Part shown: piece after piece, positions 1 to 5,321 of the stretch
How positions within the stretch are numbered: the stretch's first letter is position 1
Layout of the letters: each line of letters begins with the position of its first letter
Assembly (NCBI GenBank): GCA_003170375.1
Contig: PMZN01000119.1
Span: forward strand, 7,616-12,936
Direction of reading: 5' to 3'
Source: Acidimicrobiaceae bacterium
Lineage (GTDB): Bacteria > Actinomycetota > Acidimicrobiia > Acidimicrobiales > Bog-793
DNA: 5,321 nt
Program-made: the position numbers and the translations under genes
The notes under the pieces: model-generated
Database searches by the model: none
What the model saw: only the letters and a program-made list of their open reading frames with translations
Told to the model about the DNA's origin: nothing

Positions 1-1016
1 GGGATCGGCAGCCAGAAGTTGAACAGGCGCCAGGAGATCACTCCGAGCCACGCAATGGCCGCAGGTACACCGAAGCCGATCAAAGAGGTCGCGGCCACTG
101 CCTCGACGATGCCAAGGCCGCCAGGAGTGAGAGGCACTGCCGCCAGGACGTTCGCCACGCCGTAGGCGACGAAGAGATCGATGGGCCTGGACAGATGCCC
201 GTAGGCCGCGACGAAGGCCCAGAGGGAAGCCGCATCGAGCAGCCAATTGGCGGCTGCCCACGACACGGCGTTCTTGAGCAGCTGCCGATCCGATGCCAGC
301 GTCCGCAAGCGCGTGGCAAGGCGTTGGACGAGCTTCTCCATCTGTTCTTCGGTGACCCACGGCACACGCCGGGCCACGGCTCGCAGTGCCCGGGTGGCGT
401 GGGCCTCGCCTCGCGTGAGCGACAAGACGAGTGTGGCCAAGGCGGCGAGCAGCACGGCGCCGACCACCGCGACCGTGACGTAGGCGCTGTTGAAGCCGTG
501 GAGGGGGATCGATATCACGAGAGCCACCCAGAGCATCGCGTTGAGGACGACGGCCGAACCGATTCCCTGAGTCGCCAGCGCGAAAGCGGCATCGGGGCCG
601 CTCACCCCGCTCGAGGTAAGGAGCCGGTAACCGAGGCCGGTGCCGCCAGCGGTGCCGCCAGGGATCACGTGGCTCACGGCGAGTGTCGACAGGTCGATAC
701 GGAGCACTCGCGAGAGGTCTGGGCCGTCTTTTGGCAGCACCGACTGCGTGAGGCGCCCGTATGCGACGAGCGCTCCCGCTTCGAGGGCGAACCCGGCGAG
801 GAACCACGCGAAATTGACGCGGCCCAACTGGCTCAGCGATGAACGCGCCTTGGAGTGCAGGAAACTGGGAATGAGGGCGTACTCGACGAACAGGAGAAGG
901 ATGAAGAGCGTGATGCCGTGACGTAGCGGCCGGGGTATCCATGCGAGCAGGTAGTGGCGACGGCGCGGCGCGGTCACGCCGGCAACTGGGCCGTCGAGCT
1001 CGGGTGAATCGCCCAT
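1..1016 (-). CDS. Flippase-like integral membrane protein (UPF0104 / LPG_synthase_TM family), C-terminus cut by window edge
   Basis: Translating the minus strand from the ATG at 1016-1014 gives 338 uninterrupted codons that run off the left edge. The product is a multi-pass membrane protein. Visible hydrophobic segments include residues about 34-53, 67-87, 143-170 and 179-200. A basic, charged, presumably cytoplasmic stretch follows at about 202-245, then more hydrophobic segments to the edge. Family hallmarks are GGTAGGTGLGYRLL (120-133), FALATQGIG (145-153) and PGGLGIVEA (298-306), followed by a WRLFNFWLPIP end typical of the last helix. The family (PF03706, TIGR00374-like) contains the membrane part of lysylphosphatidylglycerol synthase/flippase and many stand-alone proteins thought to move lipids or lipid-linked sugars; the substrate here is unknown. 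No MprF-type lysyltransferase domain is visible. Length suggests only a short C-terminal piece is missing. GGGGAG directly abuts the ATG, closer than an ideal Shine-Dalgarno, so the start is probable rather than certain. It is transcribed divergently from the AI-2E-type gene. Confidence 0.88.
   Translation of the reverse strand, partial: MGDSPELDGPVAGVTAPRRRHYLLAWIPRPLRHGITLFILLLFVEYALIPSFLHSKARSSLSQLGRVNFAWFLAGFALEAGALVAYGRLTQSVLPKDGPDLSRVLRIDLSTLAVSHVIPGGTAGGTGLGYRLLTSSGVSGPDAAFALATQGIGSAVVLNAMLWVALVISIPLHGFNSAYVTVAVVGAVLLAALATLVLSLTRGEAHATRALRAVARRVPWVTEEQMEKLVQRLATRLRTLASDRQLLKNAVSWAAANWLLDAASLWAFVAAYGHLSRPIDLFVAYGVANVLAAVPLTPGGLGIVEAVAATSLIGFGVPAAIAWLGVISWRLFNFWLPI
638..661. repeat. Perfect 12-bp tandem duplication inside the flippase-like gene
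   Basis: The unit CGGTGCCGCCAG occurs twice in direct succession. On the minus strand it encodes the consecutive tetrapeptides GGTA and GGTG (residues 120-127). The repeat is in frame and lies in a conserved family motif, so it probably reflects glycine-rich sequence constraint rather than a recent expansion. Confidence 0.6.
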
Positions 1017-1165
1017 CTCCCCATGCTTGCAGGCGCGAGCAGGTCGCGGCGAGCCTCGTGATCGGTCCCCGTTTCCTGCAAAGGGTAGCGACGTGCTCCG
1101 GGGACCGTCCCAGCTCGAGTTGTGGCTCTGGATCACGCTTTGGCGGCCCTGCATGGAGTTGAATT
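1017..1165. promoter_or_regulatory. Divergent intergenic region with 9-bp inverted repeat (arms 1063-1071 and 1099-1107)
   Basis: This 149-bp gap separates the minus-strand flippase-like gene from the plus-strand AI-2E-type gene, so promoters for both must lie in or near it. It contains a perfect inverted repeat: CGGTCCCCG at 1063-1071 and CGGGGACCG at 1099-1107, with 27 bp between the arms and a centre close to the middle of the gap. A weak -10-like TACCCT for the leftward gene reads on the minus strand at 1087-1082, between the arms. I see no good -35 partner for it, and no clear -10/-35 pair for the rightward gene. The repeat could be a pair of operator half-sites or an RNA stem; the sequence does not decide. 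The promoter role is inferred from gene orientation; the repeat is seen directly. Confidence 0.45.
1155..1158 (+). promoter_or_regulatory. Ribosome binding site (GGAG) for the AI-2E-type transporter
   Basis: GGAG lies 7 bases upstream of the GTG at 1166. This is good spacing and supports that GTG over the in-frame GTG two codons later at 1172. Confidence 0.6.
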
Positions 1166-2353
1166 GTGGCGGTGCCCGAGCAGAAAGCCGACCGGGAGCT
1201 CGATCCCTCCAAGAGCCAGCACGTGCAAGACCTCCGGGTGGCGCGCACTGCGTTCATCGCCACGGGCGCAGTTGTGAGCGTCGGCATCGGTCTGGCCCTC
1301 CTGTGGCGGCTCCGAGTCGTCGTCCTGCTGATAGTCGTGTCGCTGTTCCTAGGTGCGCTCTTGCATCCCGCGGTCAGCTTCGTGGAGCGCCGAGGGATCC
1401 GCCGCGGGCTCGCGACCGTCGTTGTGTTCTTCTTCTCGGCGGCGGTCGCGGCGACCGTGGGATATGTGCTCGTGCACCCTGTCTATACGTCAGCCACGAG
1501 TTTCGCGAAGGAGCTGCCGAGCCTTGTCCGCCAGGCGCAGCACGGCAAGGGACAGATCGGGCACCTTGTGAAACGGCTGCACCTCGAAAGCTATGTCAAG
1601 AAGAACGTGCCGCGGCTCGAGACCTTGATCAGCGGCCTCGGCCGCCCGGCGCTTGCCGTCGGCAAGACGGTCGTGAGCGGGGTTGTCGCGCTCGTCACGG
1701 TCGGAGTGCTGACCTTCTTCATCCTGTTCGAGGCGCCACGGATGATCCGCGGCGTGCTCAACTGGATGCGGCCCGAGCGCTCACTTCGCGTGCGCAGGGT
1801 CCTGGGCGACGTGGGACAAGCCGTGGCCGGCTACATGCTCGGCAACCTCGCAACCTCGATGATTGCCGGGATCGTGATCTTCGTGACGCTGCGAGCCACG
1901 GGCGTCCCGTACGCCGGAGTGCTCGCGATCTGGGTAGGCATCGTCGACTTCCTCCCGCTTGTGGGCGGACTCCTCGCCGGCGTGCCGACTGTGGCCGTCG
2001 CCCTGCTGCACTCGTTGCCGGCGGGGATCGTGACGCTTGTCGTGTTCCTGGTCTATCAACAGCTCGAGAACCACGTCCTGAATCCAGTGGTGATGAGCCG
2101 GACGGTGCGGTTGAACCCCCTCTGGGTGCTGCTGGCGATCCTCATAGGTGTCGAGCTGGGCGGGATCGTCGGGTCCACCCTCGGCGGTCTTGTGGGGGCT
2201 CTGCTTGCGGTTCCCGCGGCGAGCGCCATCCAAGTGATCGCGAGGGACCTTTGGGCCGAGCACCGATCGGTCCGATCCGCCGGTGAGCATCCCGCCGACG
2301 AGCTGTCCGCCGCGCCCACAGCGCCAAGTGGCGCCGCCGCGCCGGCCCAGTAA
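1166..2353 (+). CDS. AI-2E family transporter (UPF0118 / PerM-like permease)
   Basis: A 395-residue multi-pass membrane protein of the AI-2E_transport family (PF01594). Hydrophobic segments lie at about residues 29-47, 50-66, 82-106, 170-188, 230-243, 250-282, 284-297 and 318-355, which fits the usual eight-segment layout. The long soluble part at about 108-168 lies in the expected place between segments three and four. Diagnostic stretches are VDFLPLVGGLLAGVP (260-274), YQQLENHVLNPVVMSRTV (297-314) and GLVGALLAVPAA (341-352). Members have been linked to autoinducer-2 export (TqsA) and to Na+/H+ antiport; most actinobacterial copies are uncharacterised, so the substrate should not be read from the family name. 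The N-terminus (1-25) is charged and soluble, and the last 25 residues form an Ala/Pro-rich tail with no visible fold. The GTG start is supported by GGAG seven bases upstream. The glycosyltransferase gene follows 73 bp downstream on the same strand, so co-transcription is possible. Confidence 0.92.
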   Translation: MAVPEQKADRELDPSKSQHVQDLRVARTAFIATGAVVSVGIGLALLWRLRVVVLLIVVSLFLGALLHPAVSFVERRGIRRGLATVVVFFFSAAVAATVGYVLVHPVYTSATSFAKELPSLVRQAQHGKGQIGHLVKRLHLESYVKKNVPRLETLISGLGRPALAVGKTVVSGVVALVTVGVLTFFILFEAPRMIRGVLNWMRPERSLRVRRVLGDVGQAVAGYMLGNLATSMIAGIVIFVTLRATGVPYAGVLAIWVGIVDFLPLVGGLLAGVPTVAVALLHSLPAGIVTLVVFLVYQQLENHVLNPVVMSRTVRLNPLWVLLAILIGVELGGIVGSTLGGLVGALLAVPAASAIQVIARDLWAEHRSVRSAGEHPADELSAAPTAPSGAAAPAQ

Positions 2354-2414
2354 CGTCCCGGGTTCCCGCGGAGGCGTTGCCGCCGACCGGTGCGGTTCGT
2401 CAGCGGTTTGGCCA

Positions 2415-2427
2415 TAGGCTGCAGGGG
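2415..2427 (+). promoter_or_regulatory. Possible leaderless promoter (-10 element TAGGCT) for the polyprenol-phosphomannose synthase gene
   Basis: The 73-bp gap 2354-2426 has no well-spaced Shine-Dalgarno sequence before the GTG at 2427; the only purine-rich run (AGGG) abuts the start codon. TAGGCT at 2415-2420 fits the actinobacterial -10 pattern TANNNT and ends 6 bases before the GTG. Transcription would then begin at or next to the start codon, as in leaderless actinobacterial messages. No convincing -35 hexamer is visible at 16-18 bp spacing. This is inferred from position and pattern only. Read-through from the upstream gene is the alternative. Confidence 0.3.
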
Positions 2428-3194
2428 TGCGCGTTCTCGTTGTGCTGCCTACTTTCAATGAAGCTGCCACAATCGAGAACATCCTCGATCGTGTCCGCAA
2501 GGCGCTCCCGGACGCGTCGATCCTCGTCGTCGACGACAACAGCCCTGACGGGACGGCCAAGATCGCCGCGGAGGTCGGTGAGAGGTTCGGCAGCGTGGAC
2601 GTCCTGTCCCGGCCCGGCAAGTTGGGCCTTGGCAGCGCCTATCGGGACGGGTTCAGGTGGGGCCTCGAGCGAGGCTACGAGGCGATGGTCGAGATGGACT
2701 CGGACTTCTCGCACGATCCCGATGCCCTTCCCACAGTCGTAGCGCCGCTCGGCCAAGGACACGAGGTGTGCATCGGGTCGCGGTATGTTCCCGGCGGTTC
2801 GATACCGAACTGGAGCTTGCCGCGCCGGCTGCTGTCGCGCGGCGGCAATATCTACGCCGATCTCGTGCTCGGCCTGGGCGTGCGAGATTCGACCGCCGGG
2901 TTCAGGGCCTATGCGGCAACGGTTCTTCGACGAATCGACTTGGGCTCGGTCCGGGCGGAGAGCTACGGGTTTCAAATCGAGATGACCTACCGGGCGATCG
3001 GAGTGGGCGCGAAGGTAACGGAGGTGCCGATCCGTTTCGTGGACCGGGAGCTGGGGACCTCAAAGATGTCGACCTACACCGTCGTGGAGGCCTTGGTGCT
3101 CGTCACCTGGTGGGGCCTGAAGCGAGTCGCCGGCCGGCTTGGAGGCGGCGGCAGGATGGCGCGTGCCGCGGCCCGGTCGCGTTCGGCGCGGTGA
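2427..3194 (+). CDS. ppm1: Polyprenol monophosphomannose synthase (GT2 family, DPM1-like)
   Basis: A 255-residue GT-A glycosyltransferase expected to transfer mannose from GDP-mannose to a polyprenyl phosphate at the cytoplasmic face of the membrane. The product is the mannose donor for extracytoplasmic glycolipid and protein mannosylation. The protein begins directly at the first beta strand (RVLVVLPTFNEA, 2-13), which supports the GTG start. The nucleotide-binding motif VVDDNSPDGT is at 34-43, the DxD-type metal site is D91-S-D93 followed by FSHDP, and IGSRYVPGG (116-124) and DSTAGFRAY (154-162) are typical of the Ppm1/DPM1 clade. There is no fused apolipoprotein N-acyltransferase domain as in some mycobacterial Ppm1 proteins, and no C-terminal GtrA-like membrane domain. 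The last 18 residues are a Gly/Ala/Arg-rich basic tail. Its stop overlaps the hydrolase start (GTGA, 3191-3194), implying a bicistronic unit. Mannose is the best guess from family resemblance; glucose transfer to polyprenyl phosphate is the main alternative. Confidence 0.9.
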   Translation: MRVLVVLPTFNEAATIENILDRVRKALPDASILVVDDNSPDGTAKIAAEVGERFGSVDVLSRPGKLGLGSAYRDGFRWGLERGYEAMVEMDSDFSHDPDALPTVVAPLGQGHEVCIGSRYVPGGSIPNWSLPRRLLSRGGNIYADLVLGLGVRDSTAGFRAYAATVLRRIDLGSVRAESYGFQIEMTYRAIGVGAKVTEVPIRFVDRELGTSKMSTYTVVEALVLVTWWGLKRVAGRLGGGGRMARAAARSRSAR

Positions 3195-4078
3195 GCAAGG
3201 GCGGCACACGGGCCGCCGCAGGCGGATCGATGGCGCCGATCGACGCCGGCGCTGGGCCCGTCGTCGTGCTGGTGCACGGCCAGCCGGGCGCAGGAGGCGA
3301 CTGGGCGGCGCTTGCGGACCTGTTGTCGGGCGACCACCGCGTGCTCGCGCCGGACCGTCCCGGCTGGGGATCCGATGGCCGTGCCGCGATGGGCATCGCT
3401 GCCAACGCCGACGTGCTGGAGGAGCTGTTGGAGGCCGCAGGGGCGGAAAGCCCTGTGACGGTCGTGGGCCACTCTCTCGGCGGCGGTGTCGCGCTCGAGC
3501 TTGCTTTGAAGCACCCGGAGCGGGTCGGCGCGCTAGTGCTGGTCGGATCGGTCGGCGTGGCCGGGTCGCTATCGGGATTCGATCGCTTGCTCGCGGTTCC
3601 GCTGCTAGGAGACGGCATCCTCCGCGCCGGAGTCGCCACCCTCCGGCGGGGCCTGATCGCCGCCACGCACCTCTCGGAGCACCATCCTGGGGCCCGGGTC
3701 GCGCATATGGTTTCGGTCCTGCCCACAGTTCAGGCGGCCATCGGGATCGATGGCCGCCCAATGGTCGGCAGATCTAGGCAGAGCTTCCTCGTCGAGCAGC
3801 GTGCGCTCCTGGCCGAGACGCCGGAGATCGAGCGCTCGCTTTGTCGCATTGCAGTTCCGACTGCGGTTCTCACCGGGGCATCGGACCGCGTCGTGCCGGT
3901 CTCCGCGGCCCGATCGCTCGCCGTGCGGGTCCCCGGGGCCGAGCTGGTCGTCATCGCGGGTGGCCACCTTCTCCCCTTCGATCAACCCGAGAAGATCGCC
4001 GAGGTCGTGCGTCGCTATTCGGCGCTCGCCTCCGGCGTCAGGGACGGACAGCGGCGGCGAGAAAGGCCTGGAGCTTGA
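3191..4078 (+). CDS. Alpha/beta hydrolase, substrate unknown
   Basis: A 295-residue alpha/beta-hydrolase-fold protein from the GTG at 3191, which overlaps the preceding stop as GTGA and suggests translational coupling. An in-frame ATG at 3230 would give 282 residues and also precedes the fold, so the start is uncertain. Core features, numbered from the GTG: oxyanion-hole region VLVHGQPGAGGDW (26-38), PDRPGWG (54-60), nucleophile elbow GHSLGG with Ser95, acid Asp232 in TGASDRVVP, and His259 in AGGHLLPFDQPE. The triad is complete, so an active enzyme is expected. The lid region at about 125-215 has no motif I can assign. No signal peptide or membrane anchor is evident, so it is probably cytoplasmic. 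The last 15 residues are charged and Arg-rich and are encoded over the end of the convergent isochorismate synthase gene. Its neighbour on the right suggests a MenH-like enzyme, its operon partner suggests envelope lipid metabolism; neither is established. Confidence 0.88.
   Translation: MSKGGTRAAAGGSMAPIDAGAGPVVVLVHGQPGAGGDWAALADLLSGDHRVLAPDRPGWGSDGRAAMGIAANADVLEELLEAAGAESPVTVVGHSLGGGVALELALKHPERVGALVLVGSVGVAGSLSGFDRLLAVPLLGDGILRAGVATLRRGLIAATHLSEHHPGARVAHMVSVLPTVQAAIGIDGRPMVGRSRQSFLVEQRALLAETPEIERSLCRIAVPTAVLTGASDRVVPVSAARSLAVRVPGAELVVIAGGHLLPFDQPEKIAEVVRRYSALASGVRDGQRRRERPGA
4038..4078. other. 41-bp tail-to-tail overlap of convergent coding regions
   Basis: The hydrolase stop (TGA, plus strand 4076-4078) lies inside the end of the isochorismate synthase reading frame, whose own stop (TGA on the minus strand, seen as TCA at 4038-4040) lies inside the hydrolase frame. 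There is no intergenic space. I see no strong GC stem followed by a T-run near either end, so transcription from both sides probably continues into the opposite gene for some distance. Confidence 0.85.
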
Positions 4079-5321
4079 GCTGGGTCTCGGCGAGCTCTGC
4101 GGCAGGCTCGGAGTCGGCGACGATCCCCACCCCGGCGAACAGCCTTGCGGAGCTTCCCTCGACGATCGCCGACCGGATTCCGAGATACCACTCCCCATCT
4201 CCCCGAGCATCGACCCAGCCGACCGGCCCGGCATAGCGGTCCCGGTCAAGCTCCTCGAGCTTCGCGAGGTAGTCGAGTGCCAGGTCGACGGGCGTCCCCG
4301 CCACCGCAGGAGTCGGATGAAGGAGACCGACGAGCTCGAGCGCGCTGGGGTAGCTGCCGTCGCGCTTGGCGAGCGTGCCGGTTATCGAGGTCCCAAGATG
4401 GCTCACATTGCGGAGCTCGCGGATGACCGGTCCGTCCGGCACCTCGAGTTGTTCGACCACGGGGGCAAGAGCCGAGGAGATCGCGTCGACGACGACGCGG
4501 TGCTCGGCGCGCTCCTTGACGGACGCGAGGAGCGCGGCCTCGGCTCTGCGGTCCGAGCCCGGGTCGCCACTGCGCGCCGCTGTCCCCGCAAGGGGTACCG
4601 AGGTGATCCGCGCTCCGCAGCGGGCGAGCAGGAGCTCGGGGGTCGCGCCGAGGAAGCCGTCGACGGCGAACGCAGTACAGGATGGATGAAGCGCCCGGAG
4701 GCGTCCGAGGAGGTCGGCCTGGCGAAGCGGTCGGTTCGCGTGCACCGTCACCTCGCGAGCAAGGACGAGCTTGTCGAGACTCCCCGCCGCGATCTCGGCC
4801 AACACGGCGCTGACCCGGTCCAGGAAGTCCTGGTGGGGTCGAGCCGACGCGAGCCGGAACTCGTCTGGCGGCGAGGCCGGTTCACTTGCCCGCCGCGCCG
4901 CGACGATCTCTGGCAGGCCGCTCAGCAGCTCGCGGACACGGTCTGGCGACCCGACGACCACGACCGACGGCTTGCGGTCGGCCGGTGCGATCACCGTCAC
5001 CTCGGGGACGAGCAGCTCACCTTCGGCGCAGCGGTCGAAACGAAGTGCGGCGAGCGCGATGGGTACCGGCTCGATGTCCCGGTTGTCGCCGGGCTCAGGC
5101 GCGACCCCGACCGATCGGCTATCTGCGACAGGAGAGATCGCCCCTAGATCAAGGACCGCAAGCCTGAGGCTGGGAGGATTCGCCAGGCCGCCTGACAGCC
5201 CGAGCGCAGTCGCGGTCCCGAAGCCGAGAACCATGAGCCCGTCGCGCTCGATGACGCGTCCCGCCTCGTACGCGTGCACCCGCAGCCGAGCCAGCATGCC
5301 CGCGTCGATCGGACGCACGGC
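4038..5321 (-). CDS. menF: Isochorismate synthase (MenF/EntC/DhbC family), N-terminus may extend past the window edge
   Basis: A chorismate-binding enzyme (PF00425) that converts chorismate to isochorismate with Mg2+, the entry step to menaquinone and also to salicylate and catecholate siderophores. The frame is open to the right edge. Counting from the first in-window start (GTG at 5318) gives 426 residues, but the true start may lie just outside. Key motifs: LDKLVLAR with probable base Lys183, GATPELLL with probable acid Glu228, PLAGTA (242-247), KERAEHRVVVDAI with probable Mg ligand Glu272, LHPTPAVAGTP (333-343), RYAGPVGW (361-368) and the terminal EPAAELAETQLK (404-415) carrying further acidic ligands. 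The N-terminal third is the divergent part of the family and looks normal. The HPTPAVAGTP wording is closer to EntC/DhbC than to Escherichia coli MenF. No siderophore gene is adjacent, so menaquinone supply is favoured only weakly and the symbol is provisional. It is convergent with the hydrolase, so not in the same operon. Confidence 0.92.
   Translation of the reverse strand, partial: AVRPIDAGMLARLRVHAYEAGRVIERDGLMVLGFGTATALGLSGGLANPPSLRLAVLDLGAISPVADSRSVGVAPEPGDNRDIEPVPIALAALRFDRCAEGELLVPEVTVIAPADRKPSVVVVGSPDRVRELLSGLPEIVAARRASEPASPPDEFRLASARPHQDFLDRVSAVLAEIAAGSLDKLVLAREVTVHANRPLRQADLLGRLRALHPSCTAFAVDGFLGATPELLLARCGARITSVPLAGTAARSGDPGSDRRAEAALLASVKERAEHRVVVDAISSALAPVVEQLEVPDGPVIRELRNVSHLGTSITGTLAKRDGSYPSALELVGLLHPTPAVAGTPVDLALDYLAKLEELDRDRYAGPVGWVDARGDGEWYLGIRSAIVEGSSARLFAGVGIVADSEPAAELAETQLKLQAFLAAAVRP

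Noticed and set aside
195..842. 215-codon plus-strand open frame antisense to the flippase-like gene
   Set aside because: Charged low-complexity product with no motif; the minus strand has the conserved GGTA/GYRLL and PGGLGIVEA motifs.
1120..1153. TTGTGG at 1120-1125 as a -35 element for the rightward AI-2E-type gene
   Set aside because: No TANNNT-like -10 occurs at 16-18 bp spacing.
1027..2286. 419-codon plus-strand open frame over the AI-2E-type transporter
   Set aside because: A frame-shifted shadow: Arg/Pro/Ala-rich, no domain, while the overlapping frame encodes a clear membrane protein family member with a ribosome binding site.
2354..2426. Possible rho-independent terminator after the AI-2E-type gene
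   Set aside because: Only short stems such as ACCG/CGGT (2386-2396) are visible and no T-run follows, so I do not call a terminator.
1781..2620. 279-codon minus-strand open frame antisense to the transporter and glycosyltransferase genes
   Set aside because: It spans two well-supported genes and the gap between them; composition is typical of an antisense shadow and no family is recognisable.
2400..2975. 191-codon minus-strand open frame antisense to the glycosyltransferase gene
   Set aside because: The plus-strand frame holds all catalytic motifs of a GT2 enzyme; the antisense product has none.
2657..3190. N-terminal extension of the hydrolase frame back to 2657
   Set aside because: The frame is open, but the extension overlaps the glycosyltransferase gene for over 500 bp and encodes Arg/Gly-rich sequence. 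The GTG at 3191 or ATG at 3230 sits just before the real fold.
3750..5147. 465-codon plus-strand open frame antisense to the isochorismate synthase gene and overlapping the end of the hydrolase gene
   Set aside because: It is long only because GC-rich coding DNA rarely has stops in the opposite strand. The product is Arg/Gly/Asp-rich with no recognisable motif, and the opposite strand carries an unmistakable enzyme.

Overview
The window is high-GC, gene-dense bacterial DNA with no mobile element, CRISPR array, RNA gene or phage signature that I can see. GTG starts are frequent: three of the five genes appear to begin with GTG. The closest family resemblances are actinobacterial: a polyprenol-phosphomannose synthase, a flippase-like membrane protein with the GGTA/GYRLL motif, and an isochorismate synthase of the kind seen in menaquinone producers. 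I therefore infer an actinomycetote. The class cannot be fixed from this sequence alone.

Layout from left to right: (1) on the minus strand, running off the left edge, a nearly complete flippase-like (UPF0104 / LPG_synthase_TM) membrane protein; (2) a 149-bp divergent intergenic region carrying a perfect 9-bp inverted repeat; (3) on the plus strand, an AI-2E-family (UPF0118/PerM) transporter; (4) after a 73-bp gap with a possible leaderless promoter, a single-domain polyprenol-phosphomannose (dolichol-phosphate-mannose-like) synthase; (5) overlapping it by 4 bp (GTGA), an alpha/beta hydrolase with a complete catalytic triad; (6) on the minus strand, converging on the hydrolase with a 41-bp tail-to-tail coding overlap, an isochorismate synthase that runs off the right edge.

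Functionally, the left part is membrane and envelope oriented. The glycosyltransferase would make a polyprenyl-phosphate-linked mannose on the cytoplasmic face, and a flippase-like protein lies two genes away. The right part is chorismate metabolism: isochorismate for menaquinone, or less likely for a siderophore or salicylate. The hydrolase sits between the two themes. It is translationally coupled to the glycosyltransferase gene but adjoins the isochorismate synthase gene, so MenH-like activity is one possible but unproven role.

Most of this is recognisable core metabolism. I did not find a convincing new system. The points worth a second look are arrangement and regulation: the inverted repeat in the divergent promoter region, the possible leaderless start, the coupled but uncharacterised hydrolase, and the long convergent overlap.
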